Positions 38,416 through 47,800 of a stretch of DNA of 64,000 nt are shown in pieces. The notes below the pieces were generated by a model. It saw only the letters and a list, made by a program, of their open reading frames with translations. It ran no database searches and was not told the origin of the DNA. The stretch lies in NCBI RefSeq assembly GCF_011742145.1, contig NZ_JAAQQU010000104.1:19938-83937 (forward strand), written 5' to 3'. A program made the translations under genes and the position numbers. The DNA comes from Flavobacterium sp. J49. GTDB taxonomy: Bacteria; Bacteroidota; Bacteroidia; Flavobacteriales; Flavobacteriaceae. The number at the start of each line of letters is the position of its first letter. Position 1 is the first letter of the stretch.

Positions 38416-38805
38416 ATGAAATATTTCCACAAAACAAAGCTTGTTTTTACTGCCGTTGGAGTTTTATTTTTATCTCAAAAAAGCTTTAGTCAGGACGGAA
38501 AAGTGGCTGTTAGTCAAGATCCGAAGTTTGAACAGTTACTAAATGAAAAAAGAAAGATAAACAGCTCTATCACGATTAATGATCGTTACAAAATTCAAAT
38601 ATTTAATGGTGACAGTGAAAACTCCAAAAAAACATTGATTGATTTTAAAAAGGAAAACAAAAATATCGATGCTACTATAGTTTTCAGCACACCGGCCTAC
38701 AAGGTTTGGGTCGGCAATTTTAAAACCCGAATTGAAGCCGAAAAAAACCTAAATGAATTAAAGAAAAAGTACCCGAATGCTTTTTTAATTAAACCTAATA
38801 AATAA
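38416..38805 (+). CDS. Secreted SPOR-domain protein
   Basis: The 129-residue protein has a signal peptide (TAVGVLFLSQKSFSQ) and a C-terminal SPOR domain at residues about 55-125 (YKIQIFNGDSENSKKTL and YKVWVGNFKTRIEAEKNL). SPOR domains bind denuded peptidoglycan glycan strands, often at division sites. Here it would be a small periplasmic wall-binding protein of unknown partner. The promoter position fixes the start at 38416. The gene stands alone, convergent with infB and sharing a terminator with it. Confidence 0.88.
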   Translation: MKYFHKTKLVFTAVGVLFLSQKSFSQDGKVAVSQDPKFEQLLNEKRKINSSITINDRYKIQIFNGDSENSKKTLIDFKKENKNIDATIVFSTPAYKVWVGNFKTRIEAEKNLNELKKKYPNAFLIKPNK

Positions 38806-38834
38806 AAAAAGTCCCGATTACTCGGGACTTTTTT
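38805..38834. terminator. Bidirectional terminator between the SPOR gene and infB
   Basis: A 13-bp perfect stem (AAAAAAGTCCCGA against TCGGGACTTTTTT) with loop TTAC gives T runs on both strands and serves both convergent genes. Confidence 0.9.
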
Positions 38835-38842
38835 ATTAGCTA

Positions 38843-41599
38843 TTATTTCAATTTTTTCTTCACTTCCACTTCTTGGAACGCTTCGATTTGATCGAGCTCA
38901 TGAATATCATTGTAATTCTTAATCTGCATACCGCAATCATAGCCTTTGGCTACTTCTTTCACATCGTCTTTGAAACGTTTTAAAGTGGCTAATTCTCCTG
39001 TATAAATTACTACGCCTTCGCGAATCAATCTTATTTTAGAGTTTCTGAAGATTTTACCATCGGTTACCATACAACCTGCAATAGTTCCCACTTTGGATAC
39101 TTTGAAAATCTCACGGATTTCTGCTGTACCGGTAATTTCTTCTTTCATCTCCGGAGACAACATGCCTTCCATCGCGTCTTTTAAGTCGTCGATAGCGTCG
39201 TAAATGATAGAATAATTACGGATATCAATTTCTTCTTTGTCAGCCAATTGCTTAGCATTTCCTGAAGGACGAACATTAAATCCGATTATAATCGCATCGG
39301 AAGCCGAAGCTAACAATACGTCTGATTCTGTGATGGCTCCAACTCCTTTGTGTATGATTCTGATTTGAATTTCTTCGGTAGATAATTTTGAGAAGGAATC
39401 TGATAACGCTTCAACCGAACCGTCAACATCTCCTTTTAAGATAATGTTCAATTCTTTAAACTGACCCAAAGCAATACGACGACCAATCTCTGCCAACGTA
39501 ATGTGTTTTTGTGTACGAACGGATTGCTCACGCAATAACTGGGTACGTTTAGCGGCAATTTGCTTGGCTTCTCTTTCGTCTTCAAATACGTTGAACTTAT
39601 CACCGGCTGTTGGCGCACCATCCAATCCTAAGATTGAAATTGGGGTTGACGGACCGGCGACTAGTATATTATGACCTCTTTCATCGTGCATGGCTTTTAC
39701 CTTACCGTGATTTTTTCCGGCCAACACATAATCTCCTACGCGTAAGGTTCCGGCTTGTACCAAAACGGTTGACACATAACCTCTACCTTTATCTAAGAAA
39801 GCTTCCACAACAGTTCCGAGAGCCGGTTTGTTTGGATTGGCTTTTAACTCTAAAATTTCGGCTTCTAATAATACTTTCTCCAGTAATTCTTTTACTCCTG
39901 TTCCGGCTTTGGCAGAGATATCTTGGGATTGGTATTTTCCACCCCAATCTTCCACCAATAAATTCATACCGGCCAATTGTTCTTTGATCTTTTCAGGATT
40001 AGCCGCGGGCTTATCTACTTTATTGATAGCGAAAATCATCGGTACCCCGGCGGCTTGCGCATGGCTGATAGCTTCTTTGGTTTGTGGCATGATGTCATCA
40101 TCCGCCGCAATCACAATGATAGCGATATCCGTTACTTGAGCTCCACGAGCACGCATCGCGGTAAACGCTTCGTGACCCGGTGTATCCAAGAATGCAATTT
40201 TTTGACCATTGTCTAATTCCACTCCGTAAGCGCCAATGTGTTGTGTAATCCCTCCCGATTCTCCGGCAATTACATTCGTTTTACGAATATAATCCAACAA
40301 GGATGTTTTACCGTGATCTACGTGACCCATTACCGTTACGATTGGTGCTCTGTGTACTAAATCTTCTTCTCTGTCTTCAACCACTTCAAGGTTTTCCTCG
40401 ATATCGGTGGTTACAAATTCTACTTCATAACCAAACTCATCAGCAACAATAGAAAGCGTTTCCGCATCCAGACGTTGGTTCATGGTTACCATGATTCCTA
40501 ATGACATACAAGTTCCGATTACTTTGGTAATAGGCACATCCATCATCGTTGCAATTTCCCCTACGGTAACAAACTCGGTTACTTTGATGGTTTTGCTTCC
40601 TTCTTCGATGGCCTGCATCTCGTCTTCATTTCTTTGACGGTGCGTATCACGTTTGTCTCTTCTGTATTTCGCGGCTTTGGATTTGTTTCCTTTTCCTTGA
40701 AGACGTTCAAGCGTTTCTTTAATTTGGTTTTTAACCTCTTCTTCTGTCGGCTCAACTTTTTGAACTATCGCAGGGCGAGCTCCTTTTTGGAAGCCGCCAC
40801 CTGGTTTGTTGCCAAATTTATTACCTCCGCCTTGCGTGTTACCACCACTGGTAATGGCCGGCTTATCACCCGGTTTAGGCGCAATTCTTTTTCTTTTATT
40901 TTTATTCGCGTTGTTGTTAGCGCCTTGAGCAGCATTTTGACCCGCACCCGGAGTTGCCGGTTTGTTGTTGTCTTTTTTGAACTCCTCTTTTTTCTTTTTG
41001 GGTTTGTTGAATTGGGATAAATCAATTACCTGACCTGTTAAAGTAGCACCCGACAATTTTTGATATTGGGTAGTGATGGTTTCATCAACCGGTGCTTCTG
41101 TAGCAACCGGCTCGGCTTTTGGCGCCGCTTCTTTTACTTCTTCAACCGGGGCCGCTTCTTGTTTTTTGATAACATTTTCCTGAGATTCTACAACAATTTT
41201 CGGGGTTTCAACCGCTGGAGTTATTGCAACCGGGGCTTTTGGCTCAAGGTCGATTTTTCCAACTTGTTTAGGAGCGGTTACTACAGCCTTTGCTTTGATT
41301 AGCTCTAAACGTTGACGCTCTTCATCTGCTTTGCGTTTGTCCTCAATCTCTTTTTCTCTTTCGAGTCGAAGTGCTTCTTTTTCTTTTCTGATTTCCTCAC
41401 TTACGCCTTTAGAAGCTTCTTTGTTTCCTTTGTCTCCGGCAAATTGACCACAAAGAATATTATATACATCATCGGAAATTTTTGTGTTTGGGCTTGCTTC
41501 TATTGCAATGCCTTTATCTTTAAGATAATCCACAGCTCTTTCCAAAGAAATATTTAATTCCCTTAAAACTTTATTAATTCTAATATTTCCTTCAGACAT
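38843..41599 (-). CDS. infB: Translation initiation factor IF-2
   Basis: The 918-residue IF-2 is the GTPase that places initiator tRNA on the ribosome. An N-terminal IF2_N motif (MSEGNIRINKVLRELN) is followed by a long low-complexity Lys/Glu/Ala/Pro/Gly-rich region (residues about 70-330). The G domain starts near residue 420 (VMGHVDHGKTSLLDYI, DTPGHEAFTAMR, NKVDK), and domains II-IV follow. It is the last gene of the rimP-nusA-infB operon, with a 36-base spacer after nusA. Confidence 0.97.
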   Translation of the reverse strand: MSEGNIRINKVLRELNISLERAVDYLKDKGIAIEASPNTKISDDVYNILCGQFAGDKGNKEASKGVSEEIRKEKEALRLEREKEIEDKRKADEERQRLELIKAKAVVTAPKQVGKIDLEPKAPVAITPAVETPKIVVESQENVIKKQEAAPVEEVKEAAPKAEPVATEAPVDETITTQYQKLSGATLTGQVIDLSQFNKPKKKKEEFKKDNNKPATPGAGQNAAQGANNNANKNKRKRIAPKPGDKPAITSGGNTQGGGNKFGNKPGGGFQKGARPAIVQKVEPTEEEVKNQIKETLERLQGKGNKSKAAKYRRDKRDTHRQRNEDEMQAIEEGSKTIKVTEFVTVGEIATMMDVPITKVIGTCMSLGIMVTMNQRLDAETLSIVADEFGYEVEFVTTDIEENLEVVEDREEDLVHRAPIVTVMGHVDHGKTSLLDYIRKTNVIAGESGGITQHIGAYGVELDNGQKIAFLDTPGHEAFTAMRARGAQVTDIAIIVIAADDDIMPQTKEAISHAQAAGVPMIFAINKVDKPAANPEKIKEQLAGMNLLVEDWGGKYQSQDISAKAGTGVKELLEKVLLEAEILELKANPNKPALGTVVEAFLDKGRGYVSTVLVQAGTLRVGDYVLAGKNHGKVKAMHDERGHNILVAGPSTPISILGLDGAPTAGDKFNVFEDEREAKQIAAKRTQLLREQSVRTQKHITLAEIGRRIALGQFKELNIILKGDVDGSVEALSDSFSKLSTEEIQIRIIHKGVGAITESDVLLASASDAIIIGFNVRPSGNAKQLADKEEIDIRNYSIIYDAIDDLKDAMEGMLSPEMKEEITGTAEIREIFKVSKVGTIAGCMVTDGKIFRNSKIRLIREGVVIYTGELATLKRFKDDVKEVAKGYDCGMQIKNYNDIHELDQIEAFQEVEVKKKLK

Positions 41600-41635
41600 A
41601 AAATCTTTTTAATGTTATCTATTTTGGCGAAAGAA

Positions 41636-42877
41636 TTAGTCCTCGAACTCTTCTTTCAATATTCTTATTACTTCTAAAATGGTTTCTTCTTCCAAATCGG
41701 TTCTTCTCACTAAATCGGCTACATCTTGGTTTAGAATACTTCTCGCGGTATCCAATCCGATTTTAGCAAACTCATCGATTACCCATCCGTCGATTTCATC
41801 TGAGAATTCTGTTAATTCAACGTCATCTTCTTCGATAGCGCTTCCTTCTCTGATTACGTCTAATTCATAACCGGTTAATAATCCGGCTAATTTAATGTTG
41901 TGACCTCCGCGACCAATCGCTTTAGAAACTTCTTCTAATTTCAAGAACACTTCGGCTCTTTTTTTCTCTTCGTCAATTTTAACGGAAGAAACTTTAGCAG
42001 GACTTAACGCTCTTGTGATGTACAACTGTAAGTTGCTGGTGTAGTTAATTACGTCGATGTTTTCATTCCCTAATTCACGAACGATACCGTGAATACGAGA
42101 ACCTTTCATCCCAACACAAGCACCAACAGGATCAATTCTGTCATCATAAGAATCTACCGCTACTTTTGCTTTTTCGCCCGGTATTCTGACTACTTTTTTA
42201 ATCATGATTAAGCCATCGAATACTTCCGGAATTTCTTGCTCGAATAATTTTTCCAAAAATTTATCGGCCGTTCTCGACATGATAATTTGAGGCTTATTCC
42301 CTTTCAATTCAACGCTTTCAATGATACCGCGTACGTTATCCCCTTTGCGGAAAAAGTCAGACGGAATTTGTTTTTCTTTCGGCAATACAATTTCGTTTCC
42401 TTCATCATCCACCAAAATTACAACTCTTGGGCGAACGTGGTGCACTTCGGCGGTATAAATTTCGCCAATTAAATCTTTAAATTGTTTGTAAAGATTCGTG
42501 TTATCGTGTTCGTGAATTTTAGAAATCAGGTTTTGACGCAAAGCCAAAATTGCTCTTCTTCCTAAATCTATCAATTTTACTTCTTCAGAAACTTCTTCAC
42601 CAATTTCAAAATCGGGCTCAATTTTTCTGGCATCCGTTAACGTGATTTCTTCGTTTTCTAAATCTAAATCGTCATCAGCAACAACAATTCTTCTTCTCCA
42701 AATCTCCATATCACCTTTATCAGGATTGATAATGATGTCAAAATTATCATCAGAACCGTATTTCTTTTTTAATGCGTTTCTAAATACATCCTCCAAAATC
42801 GCCATAAGCGTTACTCGATCAATAAGTTTATCATCTTTAAACTCTGAAAATGACTCGATTAATGCAATATTTTCCAT
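41636..42877 (-). CDS. nusA: Transcription termination/antitermination factor NusA
   Basis: The 413-residue NusA comprises the N-terminal polymerase-binding domain, an S1 domain (residues about 135-200), KH1 (DDRIDPVGACVGMKGSRIHG) and KH2 (EVSKAIGRGGHNIKLAGLL). The acidic repeats found at the C-terminus of Escherichia coli NusA are absent, as is usual outside gamma-proteobacteria. It is cotranscribed with rimP (8-base gap) and infB. Confidence 0.97.
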   Translation of the reverse strand: MENIALIESFSEFKDDKLIDRVTLMAILEDVFRNALKKKYGSDDNFDIIINPDKGDMEIWRRRIVVADDDLDLENEEITLTDARKIEPDFEIGEEVSEEVKLIDLGRRAILALRQNLISKIHEHDNTNLYKQFKDLIGEIYTAEVHHVRPRVVILVDDEGNEIVLPKEKQIPSDFFRKGDNVRGIIESVELKGNKPQIIMSRTADKFLEKLFEQEIPEVFDGLIMIKKVVRIPGEKAKVAVDSYDDRIDPVGACVGMKGSRIHGIVRELGNENIDVINYTSNLQLYITRALSPAKVSSVKIDEEKKRAEVFLKLEEVSKAIGRGGHNIKLAGLLTGYELDVIREGSAIEEDDVELTEFSDEIDGWVIDEFAKIGLDTARSILNQDVADLVRRTDLEEETILEVIRILKEEFED

Positions 42878-42885
42878 GCCAAATT

Positions 42886-43353
42886 TTAATTAAATATTAT
42901 AATAACAATTGCTTCTTTTATTTCTGAATAAGGAATCTCGCGTTGGTGTTCAACTGTTTCTTTTCCTTTTCCTATTTTTTTCGGTTCTCTTGCAGTCCAA
43001 GAAAGTGTGATGCTTTCCTCTGATGCTGCTTCTAATTTTGCTTCTATTGTTTCGGTAGCCGTTTTTACTTTTAAAGTTCGCCCAATATTCTTTTTATATT
43101 GTCTGACCAATTTTAAGGGGGTTGATACCCCAGCCGATGCTACTTCTAATGAAAAGTCTTGAGCTTCTCTATCCAGGTTGTTTTCAATTACACGACTGAC
43201 ATCAATACAGTCCTGCAAAGTTACACCATTATCCCCATCCAAAGTTACGGTAATTTTATAACTATCTGAAATACTCAAATCTACAAGGAACAACGAGGGT
43301 TTTTCGATTAAACCTTCTTCCAATAAATTCGTAACTTTCTCTTTAAATGTCAT
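42886..43353 (-). CDS. rimP: Ribosome maturation factor RimP
   Basis: The 155-residue RimP is needed for assembly of the 30S subunit. The N-terminal alpha/beta domain carries [19 protein letters not shown] and [17 protein letters not shown]; the C-terminal domain is SH3-like. I chose the ATG at 43353 ([14 protein letters not shown]). An in-frame ATG at 43389 would place the start before a hairpin whose T run ends 7 bases in front of the chosen ATG. It is the first gene of the operon. Confidence 0.94.
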   Translation of the reverse strand: MTFKEKVTNLLEEGLIEKPSLFLVDLSISDSYKITVTLDGDNGVTLQDCIDVSRVIENNLDREAQDFSLEVASAGVSTPLKLVRQYKKNIGRTLKVKTATETIEAKLEAASEESITLSWTAREPKKIGKGKETVEHQREIPYSEIKEAIVIIIFN

Positions 43354-43366
43354 AGTTGTATAAAAA

Positions 43367-43387
43367 GAGGGAAGCACTGCTTCCCTC
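43367..43387 (-). terminator. Terminator-like hairpin in the rimP leader (possible attenuator)
   Basis: A perfect 10-bp inverted repeat (GAGGGAAGCA against TGCTTCCCTC) is followed on the minus strand by TTTTT. It lies between the rimP promoter and the rimP start codon, where a simple gene-end terminator makes no sense because no minus-strand gene lies upstream. Confidence 0.75.
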
Positions 43388-43418
43388 ATTATTTAGTTTT
43401 AAATGGTAAATAACGGTG

Positions 43419-43446
43419 CAAATATAGTTATTTTTTTATAATTCAA
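43419..43446 (-). promoter_or_regulatory. Promoter of rimP-nusA-infB
   Basis: The minus strand reads TTG (43446-43444), 17 bases, TATATTTG (43426-43419), a full consensus match. It predicts a leader of about 60 bases that contains the hairpin at 43367-43387. Confidence 0.65.
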
Positions 43447-43453
43447 AAAATCA

Positions 43454-43483
43454 TTGCCGAATCAAAAAAAAATAATACCTTTA
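43454..43483 (+). promoter_or_regulatory. Promoter of the universal stress protein gene
   Basis: TTG (43454-43456), 19 bases, TACCTTTA (43476-43483), one mismatch from TANNTTTG. It is divergent from and adjacent to the rimP promoter. Confidence 0.5.
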
Positions 43484-43524
43484 TTGTGTTAAAATATCCT
43501 ATCCAAAATTTACTTTTTTAAATT

Positions 43525-44349
43525 ATGAAAAAAATCTTAGTCCCAACAGACTTTTCAGAACACGCCGGATACGCATTAAAAGTTGCGGCACAAATTGCCA
43601 AAAAAAATGGAGGAGAAATCTTCCTTCTTCACATGTTAGAATTACCTCATCAAGGCAGTGACGCCGTTGGAAGCGGTCACGATTTACCTGAAATCATGCT
43701 TTTTAAAAATGCCGCGATAAACAGATTGGAAGACTTAATGGATGATCCGAGCTTGGAAGGTTTGAAGGTTTCAGAGATTATTCAATTCGAGCTGGCTTTC
43801 GACGGAATTATGAACATCAGTAAAAAGAACGATGTTGATTTGATTGTAATGGGTTCACACGGTGCCAGCGGTTTTAAAGAAATGTTTATCGGTTCTAATG
43901 CTGAAAAAGTAGTTAGAAATTCTGATATTCCGGTATTGATTATCAAAAAAGAAGCCGGCAATTTTGAAGTAAACAAATTTGTTTTTGCTTCTGACTTTGC
44001 AGACGAAATCAAAAGACCTTTTGCTAAAGTGGTGGAATTTGCCAATAAATTTAACGCCGAATTACATTTGGTAATGATTAACACCCCAAGCAGTTTCAAG
44101 CCTACACACGTAGCCCAAGAAATTATGAATGATTTTATCTCTAATTTCACCATCAATAAGTTTTCTACCCATATTTACAATGATGTTAATGTAGAAAGCG
44201 GTGTTTTGAATTTTACCAACAATATCGATGCTGATTTGATAGGAATGAGTACTCATGGCCGAAAAGGACTTGCCCACTTCTTTAACGGAAGTATCAGCGA
44301 AGACTTAGTAAATCATGCACTTAAACCGGTGGTTACTTTTAAAATCTAA
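43525..44349 (+). CDS. Tandem-domain universal stress protein
   Basis: The 274-residue cytoplasmic protein has two Usp domains. The first (residues 1-145) opens KKILVPTDFSEHAGYAL and keeps the ATP-binding GSHGASGFKEMFIGSNAE pattern. The second (residues about 150-274) ends STHGRKGLAHFFNGSISE, also with the G-x2-G-x9-G(S) type signature. Such proteins bind ATP or signal energy and stress status; no partner is evident. The gene is monocistronic, with its own promoter and terminator. Confidence 0.92.
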   Translation: MKKILVPTDFSEHAGYALKVAAQIAKKNGGEIFLLHMLELPHQGSDAVGSGHDLPEIMLFKNAAINRLEDLMDDPSLEGLKVSEIIQFELAFDGIMNISKKNDVDLIVMGSHGASGFKEMFIGSNAEKVVRNSDIPVLIIKKEAGNFEVNKFVFASDFADEIKRPFAKVVEFANKFNAELHLVMINTPSSFKPTHVAQEIMNDFISNFTINKFSTHIYNDVNVESGVLNFTNNIDADLIGMSTHGRKGLAHFFNGSISEDLVNHALKPVVTFKI

Positions 44350-44367
44350 TAAAAACAAACCATATTT

Positions 44368-44399
44368 AAAAAAGCCTCTCAAAATTGAGAGGCTTTTTT
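44368..44399 (+). terminator. Terminator of the universal stress protein gene
   Basis: A 15-bp perfect stem (AAAAAAGCCTCTCAA against TTGAGAGGCTTTTTT) with a 2-base apparent loop and a T run lies 19 bases past the stop codon. Confidence 0.9.
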
Positions 44400-44402
44400 A
44401 TA

Positions 44403-44423
44403 GGTCTACTTGGACTTCTCGAA
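44403..44423 (-). repeat. Partial copy resembling the tRNA-Gln 3' end
   Basis: GGTCTACTTGGACT (44403-44416) matches the tRNA 3' end GGTCTACTAGGACT (44493-44506) at 13 of 14 positions, and CGAA follows after a short insert. The rest of a tRNA is absent. Confidence 0.5.
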
Positions 44424-44463
44424 ATGAATTCGGATGAACTTCTAGTCCTTGCGATAAAACAAA

Positions 44464-44486
44464 AAATCCCGCTAATTGCGGGATTT
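44464..44486 (-). terminator. Terminator of tRNA-Gln
   Basis: On the minus strand AAATCCCGC and GCGGGATTT pair across a 5-base loop and run into TTTTTTGTTTT. It lies 5 bases past the mature tRNA 3' end. Confidence 0.85.
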
Positions 44487-44491
44487 ATCGT

Positions 44492-44561
44492 TGGTCTACT
44501 AGGACTCGAACCTAGAAAGACGGCACCAAAAACCGTAGTGTTACCATTACACCATAGACCA
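44492..44561 (-). tRNA. tRNA-Gln (anticodon TTG)
   Basis: A 70-base cloverleaf. The acceptor stem TGGTCTA pairs with TAGACCA, including the weak first pair usual for tRNA-Gln. The T arm is CTAGG-TTCGAGT-CCTAG. The anticodon stem ACGGT/GCCGT encloses the loop TTTTGGT, giving anticodon TTG (reads CAA). CCA is not encoded beyond the final A. Confidence 0.95.
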
Positions 44562-44570
44562 GCTTTAACA

Positions 44571-44621
44571 CATTAAGCAAGATTAAAAGCGGAGTTCAGC
44601 GAACAGCCGTTTTGCTTAATG
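44571..44621 (-). promoter_or_regulatory. Inverted repeat in the 5' leader of tRNA-Gln
   Basis: CATTAAGCAA (44571-44580) and TTGCTTAATG (44612-44621) are exact reverse complements. Between them lies a smaller GTTC-AGC-GAAC hairpin. It fills the predicted leader between the promoter and the mature tRNA. Confidence 0.7.
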
Positions 44622-44627
44622 CGAGTG

Positions 44628-44657
44628 CAAATTTAGAACAAATTTTATTTTACACAA
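44628..44657 (-). promoter_or_regulatory. Promoter of tRNA-Gln
   Basis: The minus strand reads TTG (44657-44655), 19 bases, TAAATTTG (44635-44628), a full match with the preferred spacing. Transcription would start near 44621, at the edge of the inverted repeat. Confidence 0.7.
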
Positions 44658-44832
44658 ACAATTACACGAAAAAATTAAATTCTTCTTTTGCAAAATCACC
44701 CTGTCGGACCATAATAATCTTGTAATTAATTCGTTATCTGTTTGAGAAAATTTTGTTAATCCGCGTTTAATTGCGTTAAAAAAAATAGTTTCTTTGTAAC
44801 CATAAAACAAACCCTCTTCATTTCATACTTAT

Positions 44833-47800
44833 ATGATGAATTTTAACTTCAACAAGTGGAATACCATTTTAGGATGGACAACATTTACTATTGCTTTAAT
44901 AACTTATTCATTAACTGTTGAACCTACCATGAGTTTTTGGGATTGTGGAGAATACATCTCTACAGCCGCCAAATTGGAAGTTGGTCATCCGCCCGGAGCG
45001 CCGCTTTACCAAATCCTCGGAGCTTTCTTTGCTATGTTTGCCACAAGTAAAGAAACCATTGCGCTGATGGTTAATATGATGTCGGTTTTTTCCAGTGCAT
45101 TCACCATATTGTTTATGTTTTGGTCATCTTCTATCTTACTAAAGAAAATTGTTTCTTCCTATTCAGAAGTTGACAAAAGCAAATCCATCGTTATTTTAGG
45201 AAGTTCGTTTGTAGGCTCTTTGGCGTTTACTTTTTCGGACAGTTTTTGGGCCAGTGCCGTAGAAGCCGAAGTGTATGCCATGGCATCGTTGTTAATTGCG
45301 CTCTTATTCTGGCTTGGGTTGCGTTGGGAACAAGACATGCACACACCAAAGGGAAATCGTTGGTTACTGCTGATTTCATTAATCGTCGGACTCTCTTTTG
45401 GCGTCCACTTTATGGCGTTATTGACCATTCCGGCAATTGGGTTTTTATATTTTTTCAAGAATTACAAAACCGTAACCGTTAAAAATTTCATTATTGCCAA
45501 CATTATCATTGTGGCTGTCTTGTTATTTATATTCAAATTATTATTGCCTTACACCTTAGCTTTCTTTGGTAAAATGGAAATCTTTATGGTAAACAGTATT
45601 GGCTTACCATTCAACTCCGGAACCATCTTTGCCGTTTTATTGATAGTGGTTTTTTTCTATTTCGGATTAAAATACACCCGCGAAAAAGGACATCCGTTTT
45701 ACAATACCGTAATTCTTTGCATTCTTTTTGTCTTAATAGGTTTCTCGACTTGGATGATGTTGCCGATTCGCGCCAATGCCAATGTGGTCATCAATGAAAA
45801 CAAACCTTCAGATGCTGCCGAGGTTTTAGCTTACTATAATAGAGAACAATACGGTGTAAACCCTTTGTTTTACGGCCCGCAATACACTGATACTTTTGCG
45901 GGTTTGGATGAAGACCAACCCTATTTAGACAAAGCACCTAACTACGAAAGAGATTACAAAACCGGTAAATATGTCATTGTAAACAATTACAAAAACGCCG
46001 AACAAAATACAGACGACAAACACAAAGCAGTTTTGCCACGTCTTTGGAGTACTGATCATATTGAAAACTATATCCAATTTACCGGAGTACCTAAGTTCAC
46101 TTTGAATCAAAATTATCCTTACGAAGAGGATTTGGCGCAATATGGCGTAGCCATAGACAGCTTAAGTGAAGAGCAAGTAATGCAAGCAGTAGCCCAATTA
46201 AAAGAGGAAATGCAAAAGAACATCAATGAGTTTAAAACGGCTTACCAGCAAAAACAAATTGACAACGAAGACTATGTTTCCTTTCTGAAAAAATACAGCG
46301 ATTATCTTGTAATCGAAAAACCTTCAACTTGGGACAACATCAGCTTTATGATTGAATACCAATTCGGATACATGTACGGAAGGTATTTATTGTGGAATTT
46401 TGTTGGAAGACAAAACGATATTCAAGGAAAATACGATAATCTTGACGGCAATTGGATCAGCGGTATAAAATTTGTTGACGAACTGCACTTGGGAAAAGGC
46501 ACTCAAGAAAACCTTCCCGATGACGTTAAAAACAACAAAGGAAGGAATGTTTATTATTTCCTCCCTTTTATTATCGGACTAATCGGGCTTATGTACCATG
46601 CCCAAAGGGATTTGAAGAGTTTTTATGTTTTACTGGCGCTGTTTTTATTTACCAGCATCGCTCTAAAAATATTCCTAAACGAAAGACCTTTTGAACCTAG
46701 AGAAAGAGATTATGCATTGGTTGGCTCTTTTTATGTTTTTGCTATTTGGCTGGGATTTGGTGTCTATGCCATCTACGAAATCGTATCCGATTATGTGAAA
46801 TCAAAGTTAGTTGGTCCTATTGTAATTGGCGCTTGTCTTTTGGCAGCTCCTGTTTTAATGGCGAGTCAAAACTGGGACGACCATGATCGTTCCAACCGCT
46901 ATACTGCAACAGCCATGGCTAAAAACTACCTCAACTCTTGTGATAAAAATGCTATTCTTTTCACCATTGGTGATAATGACACTTTCCCGCTATGGTATGC
47001 CCAAGAAATTGAAGGCATCAGACCTGACATTAAGATTATCAACACCCAATTATTCATGACCGATTGGAATATTGACCAATCTAAATTTAAAACGTATAGC
47101 GCTGAAGGTTTACCGGTTTCATTCAAACACAGTGAGTACGTAGGTGATAATTTAGATTATGTAGCGCATATTCCGAAAACAGATGCTCGTTGGAACATCA
47201 AAGACTTTATTGACTTTATCAAACTCCCGAAATCAATTATTGAGTTACAAAACGGACAAATTATCCATTTTTATCCAACCAATAAAATCAGAATTCCGGT
47301 TGACAAGAATACCATTATCAAAAACAATGTGGTCAACCAAAAATACCATGATTCTATAGTACCGTTTATTGATTTAGACATCAAAGGAAGCGCTATGTAT
47401 AAAAATCGCTTGATGATGTTGGATGTATTGGCCAATAACAATTGGAAACGACCAATCTATTTCACCGGTGGAAGTTTTGGTGACGATGATTATTTGTGGA
47501 TGAAGGATTACCTTCAATTAGACGGGTTGGTTTATAAATTAGTCCCGATTAAATCGCCCGTTGACAAAGAAAATCCTTATGAAATGGGTCAAATTGACAC
47601 GGATAAGATGTATAATTTGGTGATGAAATGGGATTGGGGCAATGGCGAAAGCACCAACATTTACCACGATCCGGAAACCCGTAAAAACAGTATTTCTTAC
47701 CGAACCAATATGGCCAGATTAATGGAACAATTAATCAACGAAGGTAAAAAAGACAAAGCCAAAAAAATTATTGAGTTAGCCTTGACCAAAATGCCGATGG

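Noticed and set aside
40634..41020. Phe/Arg-rich plus-strand frame of 128 codons
   Set aside because: It is antisense to the low-complexity linker of infB, with no start signal or domain.
44385..44576. Open frame of 63 codons on the plus strand
   Set aside because: It is antisense to tRNA-Gln and crosses two terminators; the peptide is the familiar spurious product of a tRNA gene.
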